DNA of 32,611 nucleotides from Candidatus Gastranaerophilus phascolarcticola (GTDB taxonomy: Bacteria; Cyanobacteriota; Vampirovibrionia; Gastranaerophilales; Gastranaerophilaceae): positions 206,140 to 238,750 of the forward strand of contig MOYE01000001.1 of NCBI GenBank assembly GCA_001899335.1. Direction: 5' to 3'. The notes under the pieces are model-generated. The model did not search any database and was not told the DNA's origin. It saw only the letters and a list, made by a program, of their open reading frames with translations. The stretch's first letter is position 1; the number at the start of each line of letters is the position of its first letter. This document shows positions 1 to 6,157 of this stretch, one piece after another. The position numbers and the translations under genes are program-made.

Positions 1-9
1 GGGGGGGGG
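1..9 (+). repeat. Poly-G tract (at least 9 G) in prepilin leader
   Basis: Nine G residues open the window and run in frame into the prepilin leader. The real length is unknown because the window begins inside the tract. The position relative to the FTMAE site is the same as for the G12 tract of the second prepilin. Confidence 0.8.
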
Positions 10-966
10 CGCCTCTTAACCGCGTTCACTATGGCGGAAATCCTGTTATCCCTCACAATTATTGGTGTAGTAGCCGCGATAACGCTTCCGTCGCTCACAG
101 GAAACATTAACGAGCGAACCTGGAACACGCAGCGTAAAGCGCTTTATGCACGGTTTAGCCAAGCTATTTCACTAATGCCATCTATGAATGGCTATGGAAC
201 GCTTGAAGAGGGTGATCCCAATGGCGTCACCGAAACTTTTATTACCGCAGGGCTTTCAAAAGTCCTTAAAATGACTAATATTTGTGACCACGAACATTTA
301 GCTGATTGCGGACTGCCAGATAAAATTACACCTCTTGCCGGCAGCGTAATTACACCTTTTCCGGCAACAATGGCAGATTTGAATTCTACGATGGTTAACG
401 CTACCCATGAATCTTTTTCTCACTCTATTATTAACACTAAGGCTGCGGCTTTCGAAACTCAAAACGGCGAGAGTATAGCTGTTTACTACAATCCAACATG
501 CGTTTCGGAATTAAGCTCTTCAGTTTGGTGGGATCCTATTCAAAATCGAATTTGTGCCAATTTTGTATATGATTTGAACGGTAATAAAGGTCCGAATACC
601 TATGGAAAAGATATTGGCTTTATAACAGTGCTTTATTCAGCTGATAGCGTGGTAGTTGCTCCACTTGTGCACCCATATAATGCTCAAAATTCACCACTTA
701 CGGCGACAAATTCCTCCACATTAACAGCTTCTAAAGCATGTACTGCTCTTGATCCCGAATATCGTCTTCCAACTAAGGAAGAAGCCGGAGCTATGTTTTT
801 AAACCAAAATCTAATAGGGAATATAACTCAAGAGCATTACTGGACTTCCTCATTAGCGTTGTCCAATAATGAAAGTCGTGGTTGGGCGCAAAGTTTATGG
901 ACTGGAGCAAGGCTCTTATTTGATAGAACCTCGTCGCACGAAGTTCGTTGTGTCAAACGAGATTAA
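1..966 (+). CDS. Type IV prepilin-like protein with C-terminal DUF1566-like domain (5' partial)
   Basis: The reading frame is open from base 1 through a G9 run into Arg-Leu-Leu-Thr-Ala, then the prepilin site FTMAE and a hydrophobic helix (LLSLTIIGVVAAITLPSL). The true start lies outside the window; the ATG at 31 is inside the prepilin motif and is not the likely start. Prepilin peptidase should cut Ala/Phe, leaving Phe1 and the conserved Glu5. The last 75 residues read RLPTKEE, then YWTSS, then GWAQSLWTG, then VRCVKR, which is the skeleton of the Lcl_C/DUF1566 (C-type-lectin-like) family and has a probable Cys-Cys pair. The product is probably a minor pilin or pseudopilin displaying a binding domain. 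It is a paralogue of the genes at 3487-4461 and 28551-29564: the first 65 or so residues are almost identical and the C-terminus differs. A hairpin terminator follows the stop. Confidence 0.85.
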   Translation, partial: GGGRLLTAFTMAEILLSLTIIGVVAAITLPSLTGNINERTWNTQRKALYARFSQAISLMPSMNGYGTLEEGDPNGVTETFITAGLSKVLKMTNICDHEHLADCGLPDKITPLAGSVITPFPATMADLNSTMVNATHESFSHSIINTKAAAFETQNGESIAVYYNPTCVSELSSSVWWDPIQNRICANFVYDLNGNKGPNTYGKDIGFITVLYSADSVVVAPLVHPYNAQNSPLTATNSSTLTASKACTALDPEYRLPTKEEAGAMFLNQNLIGNITQEHYWTSSLALSNNESRGWAQSLWTGARLLFDRTSSHEVRCVKRD

Positions 967-1000
967 AAAAGGGGCGTAACTTTATGTTACGCCTTTTTAA
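966..1000. terminator. Bidirectional rho-independent terminator
   Basis: Arms GGCGTAAC (973-980) and GTTACGCC (986-993) form an 8-bp stem with a 5-nt loop. A-rich sequence precedes it and T5 follows, so it can serve both the prepilin (+) and the convergent winged-helix gene (-), whose stop codon lies within it. Confidence 0.85.
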
Positions 1001-1329
1001 TGTCCACTGTAATCAAAATATTTATCAAAATCCACATCGTCAAAACTGCATAGTAAGCGGAAGATTTCATCGCTGTCATCAAGACGCTGAAAATTATATT
1101 CATCAAACCGCCAGTATTTAGGGTTAATACCCCTAACCCTTACAACTCCGTGGTCTTTTAATATAGTTAATTTCTTTTTTACGGTTTCTAAGGGTAAATC
1201 AACGAGTTTTGCAAGCTCTACAGAGGTTATTCCCTCTTCGTTGGAATATTTTTCAGGGGTAAGAAACATTAACTCCAAGCCAACTTGCTTTAATTCTTTA
1301 TCTTCATTTTCTAACTCGAACTCAAACAT
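997..1329 (-). CDS. Small winged-helix-like transcriptional regulator (hypothetical)
   Basis: A 110-residue protein, MFEFELENEDKEL at its start. Residues 33-70 read as a helix-turn-helix followed by a wing: SVELAKLVDLPLETVKKKL, then LKDHGVVRVRGINPKYWRF. This resembles MarR/ArsR-like winged-helix folds, but I cannot assign a family. The C-terminus is acidic and rich in Phe and Tyr. No sensor domain or Cys ligand set is visible. It converges on the upstream prepilin through a shared terminator and diverges from the gene at 1455. A perfect 7-bp inverted repeat lies 33 bp upstream of its start and could be its operator. The fold is a fairly safe guess; the regulated genes are unknown. Confidence 0.65.
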   Translation of the reverse strand: MFEFELENEDKELKQVGLELMFLTPEKYSNEEGITSVELAKLVDLPLETVKKKLTILKDHGVVRVRGINPKYWRFDEYNFQRLDDSDEIFRLLCSFDDVDFDKYFDYSGH

Positions 1330-1361
1330 AATTCTATAATATCATAACAATACAAAATTGT

Positions 1362-1379
1362 TAAGATTGTAAAATCTTA
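1362..1379. promoter_or_regulatory. Inverted repeat, possible operator
   Basis: TAAGATT-GTAA-AATCTTA is a perfect 7-bp dyad with a 4-nt centre in the 125-bp gap between the winged-helix gene and the divergent gene at 1455. The position fits an autoregulatory operator, but no binding data exist. Confidence 0.4.
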
Positions 1380-1454
1380 GATTATCTGCGCAATTTTGAG
1401 TAATAAAAATACTTTATATAAGTGTGTATGTGTAGTTTATAAAGGTTATTTTGT

Positions 1455-2069
1455 ATGTTTAGCCCGGTAGCATCAGGTATATTTGCTTTTAGAAACATAG
1501 GCAAGACGGAAAATGGCGAAATCGGTCGTGCGCCGGTTGCTGTTGGTCAAGTTGCCGGTGTCTTGAAAGAGATTGGCAAGTATGATAAAACCATTGCAAT
1601 GGGAACAAAAAATGCCGTACAAATTCTTCAGGATGTCGCCGGAGACAGTAAGGCACTTAAATATGCAGGGAAAACTGTCGAATTTTTAAGTAACAATATT
1701 AACCCGTTAATTTGTGCGTCTAGTGTCGTCAAAGTCGCAATGTCTGATGATAAAGAAAAAACGTTTAAAGAAGAACTTGGCTCTCTTGGTTTTATGTTTG
1801 CGGGTGAACATTTAATCTCTAAAAATTATGAAAAACTTGCGACTTCAAAAACAGTTCAGAATACCCTTGAAAAAATGTCTAAATCCAGTGTTTTCAAACC
1901 TATGTTTGAGTCAATTGCTAAGCACAAATGGGGTGGAAAAATCGGGGCAATTATAAAAGGTTTGACATTTGTGACAGTTTCAATCGGTTCATCTTGCGTT
2001 GGGCTGGAATTGACTAAATCTTTATTAAAAACAACTGATAAAAACGGCAAAGAATGTTTAGTTTCTTAA
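1455..2069 (+). CDS. Conserved-looking hypothetical protein, 204 aa
   Basis: I do not recognise a named family. ATG 1455 is preceded by AAAGG at 1441-1445. A possible promoter upstream is TTGAGT with TATATAAG. The protein has no signal peptide. It is built of alternating Gly/Ala/Val-rich stretches and Lys-rich amphipathic helices, for example INPLICASSVVKVAMSDDK (about residues 82-100) and a late hydrophobic stretch KGLTFVTVSIGSSCVGLEL (about 172-190) that could be a single membrane helix. The N-terminus (MFSPVASGIFAFRN) loosely resembles that of the protein at 20968-22140 (MFVNPISNFNF). The SpoIID-like gene follows closely on the same strand, so co-transcription is likely. It may belong to a lineage-restricted family. 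Confidence 0.6.
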   Translation: MFSPVASGIFAFRNIGKTENGEIGRAPVAVGQVAGVLKEIGKYDKTIAMGTKNAVQILQDVAGDSKALKYAGKTVEFLSNNINPLICASSVVKVAMSDDKEKTFKEELGSLGFMFAGEHLISKNYEKLATSKTVQNTLEKMSKSSVFKPMFESIAKHKWGGKIGAIIKGLTFVTVSIGSSCVGLELTKSLLKTTDKNGKECLVS

Positions 2070-2124
2070 AAAATACTCTAAAAACTCTATGAAATTTCAT
2101 ACGCGCTGTGGTATTATAAATTCT

Positions 2125-2982
2125 ATGAGAAACTTGCTGCTGGCGCTATGTTTATTTTTATGTTCAGTTAATCCTGTTTTTGCAATAAAAATAGGACTTT
2201 TGACTGATGTTTCGAGTGCCGGCGTCGGAACCTCCGGAGATGGCGTTATTATTGATGCGCGTACTAACAAAACAGTCACAGAGCTTAAACAGATGAAAGG
2301 TTATTTGATTGTTGCGCGAAACAAAAAAATGGCAATCCGAATTAATGGCGAATACAAAGATATTAATTCGGATAGAATTGTCATAAAATCTTCGCAGGAC
2401 GGTTTTGTAAGCACTAAAAAGAAATGGTATCGCGGAAATTTAATTATTCAAAACAATAACGGACGTCTTACGGTTATAAACGATGTAGACTTAGAAAGTT
2501 ATCTTAAGGGTGTAATTCCGTCGGAAATGCCAACCAGTTGGGACGTTGAAGCTCATAAGGCGCAGGCTATTGCTGCAAGAAGTTATGCGCTTGCGAACCT
2601 GGGCAAACGTGCAGCAAAAGGCTATGACCTTGAAGATACACCGCGTGATCAGGCTTATGGAGGCGCTTCTGCAGAGAATAGAGGTACTACAAAAGCCGTC
2701 AATGATACCCGTGGAATAGTTCTTACCCACAATCAGCGTATAATTTCGGCATTCTACACGGCTTCTGCCGGCGGTAAGACCAAAACCGCAAGCTGGGGTG
2801 GTAATGTTCCATATCTTCGTTCTGTACCGTCGTATGATGCAAGTGTTGGCAAGAAAGGACACGGTGTGGGAATGTCCCAGCATGGTGCCAATCACCTTGC
2901 CAAACAAGGCTATAACGCCTACCAAATTCTAAAATATTTCTATAAAGATGTTAGTTTTGCCCGTCTTAAAGCAGAAATTTAA
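2125..2982 (+). CDS. SpoIID/LytB-domain protein, probable peptidoglycan lytic transglycosylase
   Basis: I chose ATG 2125 because it begins directly with a signal peptide (MRNLLLALCLFLCSVNPVFA). An in-frame ATG at 2089 would add 12 residues ahead of it with no ribosome binding site. The mature part carries the SpoIID/LytB core: DLESYLKGVIPSEMP (with the family's catalytic Glu), AHKAQAIAARSYAL, FYTASAGGKT, WGGNVPYLRSV, and near the C-terminus GHGVGMSQHGA. SpoIID proteins cut glycan strands with denuded peptidoglycan as substrate and act outside the membrane. The stretch between VPYLRSV and GHGVGMSQ is only about 10 residues, much shorter than I expect for SpoIID proteins. No sporulation genes are nearby, so a role in division or wall remodelling is more likely than in spores. 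Confidence 0.85.
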   Translation: MRNLLLALCLFLCSVNPVFAIKIGLLTDVSSAGVGTSGDGVIIDARTNKTVTELKQMKGYLIVARNKKMAIRINGEYKDINSDRIVIKSSQDGFVSTKKKWYRGNLIIQNNNGRLTVINDVDLESYLKGVIPSEMPTSWDVEAHKAQAIAARSYALANLGKRAAKGYDLEDTPRDQAYGGASAENRGTTKAVNDTRGIVLTHNQRIISAFYTASAGGKTKTASWGGNVPYLRSVPSYDASVGKKGHGVGMSQHGANHLAKQGYNAYQILKYFYKDVSFARLKAEI

Positions 2983-3036
2983 TGTTGAAAAATGTTAAGT
3001 TTTAACTAAATTTATATTGTACATTTGCCAAAAGAC

Positions 3037-3065
3037 TTGTCAAAACGCGGTTTAAGTGCTATAAT
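3037..3065 (+). promoter_or_regulatory. Sigma70-type promoter of the HU gene
   Basis: TTGTCA (3037-3042), a 17-bp spacer, and TATAAT (3060-3065) preceded by TG form a near-consensus promoter. A 5' leader of about 65 nt precedes the HU start codon. Confidence 0.8.
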
Positions 3066-3136
3066 AGGGCATGAAACGGCATGGTTATTGCAGTTTTCTG
3101 TAAAGGTTAAAGTTAGAGTTAAAAAAGGAGACAGAA

Positions 3137-3409
3137 ATGAACAAAGACGAATTACTAAAAGAAGTTGCGAAAAAAGCAGGTGTTCCTCAAAAAACAGCTT
3201 ACGATGTAGTAAACTCAATTTTGGACATCATTGAAAAATCAGTAGCAAAAGGTAAAAAAGTAACATTAATCGGTTTTGGTACATTTGATGCTCGTAAACG
3301 TGGTGCAAGAACCGGTAGAAACCCACAAACCGGTGCAGAAATTAAAATCCCTGCAAAAACAGTTCCAGCGTTCACAGCGGGTAAAAAATTCAAAGATATG
3401 GTTAAATAA
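3137..3409 (+). CDS. hup: Nucleoid-associated protein HU
   Basis: A 90-residue protein of exactly HU length. It starts MNKDELLKEVAKKAG, continues with the dimerisation helices, then GFGTFDARKRGARTGRNP (the HU/IHF signature leading into the DNA-binding beta arm, about residues 46-63), and ends TAGKKFKDMVK. The Arg-Asn-Pro tip of the arm, which inserts into the minor groove, is present. HU bends and compacts DNA and assists replication and recombination. AAGGAG sits 6-7 nt before the ATG, a strong near-consensus promoter lies at 3037-3065, and a 12-bp stem terminator follows, so it is a monocistronic, highly expressed unit. Confidence 0.96.
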   Translation: MNKDELLKEVAKKAGVPQKTAYDVVNSILDIIEKSVAKGKKVTLIGFGTFDARKRGARTGRNPQTGAEIKIPAKTVPAFTAGKKFKDMVK

Positions 3410-3413
3410 TTTA

Positions 3414-3444
3414 AGTAAAGCCCCTGAAAAGGGGCTTTACTTTT
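3414..3444 (+). terminator. Rho-independent terminator after HU
   Basis: AGTAAAGCCCCT (3414-3425), a GAAA tetraloop, then AGGGGCTTTACT (3430-3441) and T-rich sequence: a perfect 12-bp stem. Confidence 0.95.
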
Positions 3445-3486
3445 GCCTAAAAATAGTTTAAACTAATCATAGAAAGGATAGAGAAT

Positions 3487-4461
3487 ATGAATAAGAAAAA
3501 CGTATTACCTTGCACAGGGGGGGGGGGGCGCCTCTTAACCGCGTTCACTATGGCGGAAATCCTGTTATCCCTCACAATTATAGGCGTAGTTGCCGCGATA
3601 ACGCTGCCATCTCTCACAGGCAACATTAACGAACGAACCTGGAACACGCAGCGAAAAGCGCTTTATGCGCGGTTTAGCCAAGCTATTTCACTAATGCCAT
3701 CTATGAATGGCTATGGAACGCTTGTAGAAGACGAATCCGGAAGTGTTACTTCCGATAATGTTGCGGAAACTTTTATTACCGCAGGGCTTTCAAAAGTCCT
3801 TAAAATTAACAATATTTGCGATTCTGAACACCTGCAGGATTGCGGCATGGCTTCTAAAATTACGACCTACAATTCTGTAATATCTTTTCCTCTTGACTGG
3901 AACACCCTCAATCCCAAAATGAAAACGGCATCTTATGAGCACTGGTCGCATTCGATGATAAATTCTAAAGCGGCGGCGTTTGAGACCGCTAACGGCGAAA
4001 GCATCGCGGTCTTTTACAACCCGTATTGCCAGCAGGAACCAAGTGTTTTGAACGGTTATATGGTTTCGCCATTGGTTTGTGCTAATTTTATTTATGACTT
4101 GAACGGAAACAAGGGCCCGAATACGATAGGAAAAGATATCGGATTTTTGACGGTGCTTTATTCCTCTGATTCCAGTGTCGTTGCGCCTGTGTTTGAACAC
4201 GTCGGACCAAACTCTGTAGTATTTGAGGAAGGTACAAAATACTGTCGTACTCTGGATAATGCAAGAATGCCAAATAAAGAAGAGGCTATGTCATTGTTTG
4301 TAAATAAATTATTCTATAACGCTACATTACCAAGCTGGATAATGACTACATCCTCTCCAGGGGTAGTTAATCGTATAATACACCTAGATACAAGTGTTGC
4401 GATGTTAGGTGTAATTGTCAAAGATTCCGCAACCGCAAAACCTATTTGTATTAAGCGATAG
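3487..4461 (+). CDS. Type IV prepilin-like protein with in-frame G12 tract; candidate phase-variable minor pilin
   Basis: A 324-residue protein. ATG 3487 follows AGAAAGGATAGA (3471-3482), a leader shared with the prepilins at 28551-29564 and 32571. The leader peptide MNKKNVLPCTGGGGRLLTA is encoded across twelve consecutive G and precedes the prepilin site A/FTMAE and the hydrophobic N-terminal helix. The middle contains the paralogue signatures KAAAFE and FIYDLNGNKGPNT. The last 75 or so residues follow the same DUF1566-like skeleton as the first paralogue (ARMPNKEE, then TTSS, then PICIKR) but are strongly diverged and lack most of its Trp residues. The gene is ON with 12 G; I traced 11 G and 13 G to early stops. 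Its 3' end overlaps the convergent ispE by 11 bp and no terminator separates them. Confidence 0.88.
   Translation: MNKKNVLPCTGGGGRLLTAFTMAEILLSLTIIGVVAAITLPSLTGNINERTWNTQRKALYARFSQAISLMPSMNGYGTLVEDESGSVTSDNVAETFITAGLSKVLKINNICDSEHLQDCGMASKITTYNSVISFPLDWNTLNPKMKTASYEHWSHSMINSKAAAFETANGESIAVFYNPYCQQEPSVLNGYMVSPLVCANFIYDLNGNKGPNTIGKDIGFLTVLYSSDSSVVAPVFEHVGPNSVVFEEGTKYCRTLDNARMPNKEEAMSLFVNKLFYNATLPSWIMTTSSPGVVNRIIHLDTSVAMLGVIVKDSATAKPICIKR
3517..3528 (+). repeat. G12 homopolymer in prepilin leader, candidate slippage site
   Basis: Twelve G follow codon ACA (3514-3516) and encode four Gly. Losing one G gives TAA within seven codons of the start of the tract (GGC-GCC-TCT-TAA). Gaining one G gives a TAA after about 40 codons. 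Only lengths divisible by three allow the full protein. Confidence 0.9.
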
Positions 4462-5236
4462 ATATACCGGTCTGTATTGTTTTTAAATTATTTTTAATCC
4501 AATATCCATCAAGCGGTAAGAATTCGGTGTCGAAAGCAAAATAAGTTGAGCCGGAACCCGTCATCACCGCTTGGGGGTATTTTTCTTTTATCTGTTGCAG
4601 TGCCGGATAGCTGTCAATTACAGCCCACTCAAGGTCATTAATAAATTTTTCGCGTTCAGGTGTTTTTTCTTTCTCCGCGAACTTCGTGTATGCCTCTTTC
4701 GCACTTATTCCAAGGTTAACCGGTTTTATCAGCGAAACTTTGCGTTCGAAAAACTCTGCTTCCTCAAGAATTTCACCGCGGGATGTCGTTTTTTTGCAGC
4801 CGCCTTCAAGGCAAAAATTCAAATCTGACCCCAATTTTGCGCATAATTCGTGAAGTTCTGTGCGTTTTAACGGCTTATTTAAAATCTCGTTTAGTCCAAA
4901 TATAGCCCCTGCCGCGTCCGTACTACCGCCAGCCATGCCAGCTGAAACAGGAATATTCTTTTCAATAAAAATTTCTACTGCTGCCGTTTGTTCAAGCGTA
5001 TCAAAAAATAATTTGACAGCTTTATAAACAATGTTTTTCTCATCGTATGGAATTTCTTTTGAAGTGCCGGAAAGTTTGATTGAAAACCCGGGCGCTACAG
5101 AAATCGTCAGATAATCATATAGGCTAATCGTTTGCATTGTGCTTTCAATATTATGAAATCCGTCTGGACGCTTTCCTAGAATTTTTAAATCCAAATTAAT
5201 CTTCGCCGGACACTTTATCTTAATCTTTTGCACCAT
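4451..5236 (-). CDS. ispE: 4-diphosphocytidyl-2-C-methyl-D-erythritol kinase
   Basis: IspE phosphorylates CDP-methylerythritol with ATP in the MEP isoprenoid pathway. The GHMP-kinase layout is clear: PAKINLDL at residues 10-17 with the conserved Lys12, the glycine-rich ATP loop PVSAGMAGGSTDAAG at 96-110, GSDLNF with the catalytic Asp138, and MTGSGSTYFAF near the C-terminus. At 261 residues it is slightly shorter than typical (about 280). GAGGAG lies 7 nt before the ATG, inside the end of rsmA, and the start overlaps rsmA by 17 nt, so the two are translationally coupled. The stop overlaps the convergent prepilin stop. Confidence 0.95.
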   Translation of the reverse strand: MVQKIKIKCPAKINLDLKILGKRPDGFHNIESTMQTISLYDYLTISVAPGFSIKLSGTSKEIPYDEKNIVYKAVKLFFDTLEQTAAVEIFIEKNIPVSAGMAGGSTDAAGAIFGLNEILNKPLKRTELHELCAKLGSDLNFCLEGGCKKTTSRGEILEEAEFFERKVSLIKPVNLGISAKEAYTKFAEKEKTPEREKFINDLEWAVIDSYPALQQIKEKYPQAVMTGSGSTYFAFDTEFLPLDGYWIKNNLKTIQTGISIA

Positions 5237-6065
5237 TTAAAAGCTCCTCGGAAAGTTTTCCAAGCATTTCTATTGATAGCTTTTCGCCGCGAACATTTTC
5301 ATCAAGCGCGAGCGCAGCGAGCGCTGCTGTTATATTTTCTTTTGCAAACCCGCCGCTTAAAAGACAATTTTTAACATTTTTGCGGCGTTGTGAAAACGCA
5401 GCTTTAACGGTTTTTCTGAAATGGGTATAGTCTGAAAGTTCCAACATTGGTTTTTCACGAACTGTTAAACTAACCACGGCTGAATTAACCTTAGGCGCCG
5501 GATAGAAAGATTTTCTTCCAACAAGCCGTACAATTTTTACATCTGCCCAAAACTGTGATAGAATTGTCAATAAACCATATTGTTTTGCAGGAGAGTTTTC
5601 GTCAGCTGTCATTCTGCGCGCAACTTCCTCCTGAACCATTAACAGTATATCTGTAATTTTATTTCTGTTTTTGTTAGCTAAATCATCAATTTCGCCGAGT
5701 AAATGAGCGATAATAGGACTCGTAATATAATACGGAATATTCGCAACAATTTTGATTTTCTCATCACTTAACGCTGAAATATCTGTTTTTAAAACATCTT
5801 TGTGAATAATTTCGAGGTTTGGCGCATCAAGTTTTTTGAGCTCTGCAATAGCTTCTTCATCAAGTTCAATTGCTATAACTTTTTTTGCTTTTTTTACAAG
5901 CTGTTCGGTTACAAAACCTACCCCGGGACCGATTTCTACAACCACATCATCCGGCGAAATGTTTGCCGCGTGAATTATATCCGCAATAGCGGTGCCGTCT
6001 ATCAGGAAATTCTGCCCCAGACGCTTTTTTGTTCTAAAATATCTTGCTCTATTGAAGTAATCCAT
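5220..6065 (-). CDS. rsmA: 16S rRNA (adenine1518-N6/adenine1519-N6)-dimethyltransferase
   Basis: RsmA (KsgA) dimethylates two adjacent adenosines in the helix 45 loop of 16S rRNA late in small-subunit assembly. Visible features are KKRLGQNFLID (13-23), the SAM-binding motif VVVEIGPGVGFVTE (41-54), the acidic ribose-binding loop AIELDEEAI, and the catalytic motif NIPYYITS (109-116). The C-terminal domain has SFYPAPKVNSAVV and FSQRRKNVKNCL. At 281 residues it is normal length. No good ribosome binding site precedes the ATG and A/T-rich -10-like sequence lies just upstream, so the message may have a very short leader. The rsmA-ispE pair forms an operon. Confidence 0.96.
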   Translation of the reverse strand: MDYFNRARYFRTKKRLGQNFLIDGTAIADIIHAANISPDDVVVEIGPGVGFVTEQLVKKAKKVIAIELDEEAIAELKKLDAPNLEIIHKDVLKTDISALSDEKIKIVANIPYYITSPIIAHLLGEIDDLANKNRNKITDILLMVQEEVARRMTADENSPAKQYGLLTILSQFWADVKIVRLVGRKSFYPAPKVNSAVVSLTVREKPMLELSDYTHFRKTVKAAFSQRRKNVKNCLLSGGFAKENITAALAALALDENVRGEKLSIEMLGKLSEELLNGAKD

Positions 6066-6129
6066 AACGGTATAATCATATCATACACATGGTGAAATAT
6101 ACATATTTGTTCAGCAAGTATTATTTTAA

Positions 6130-6138
6130 TGTTATAAT
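6130..6138 (+). promoter_or_regulatory. Extended -10 promoter of gshA
   Basis: TGTTATAAT is a perfect extended -10 element 20 bp before the GTG start. The -35 match is poor. Confidence 0.6.
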
Positions 6139-6157
6139 TTGAACATTAGGAGGGACT

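Noticed and set aside
697..966. Diversity-generating retroelement acting on the lectin-like domain
   Set aside because: The C-type-lectin-like domain brought it to mind, but no reverse transcriptase, accessory gene or template repeat is visible in the window.
2491..2925. 144-residue minus-strand frame within the SpoIID gene
   Set aside because: It is antisense to well-conserved SpoIID motifs, with no ribosome binding site or family signature.
3025..3234. Frame overlapping the HU leader and start
   Set aside because: It is out of frame with HU and covers the promoter and ribosome binding site, and the protein has no recognisable features.
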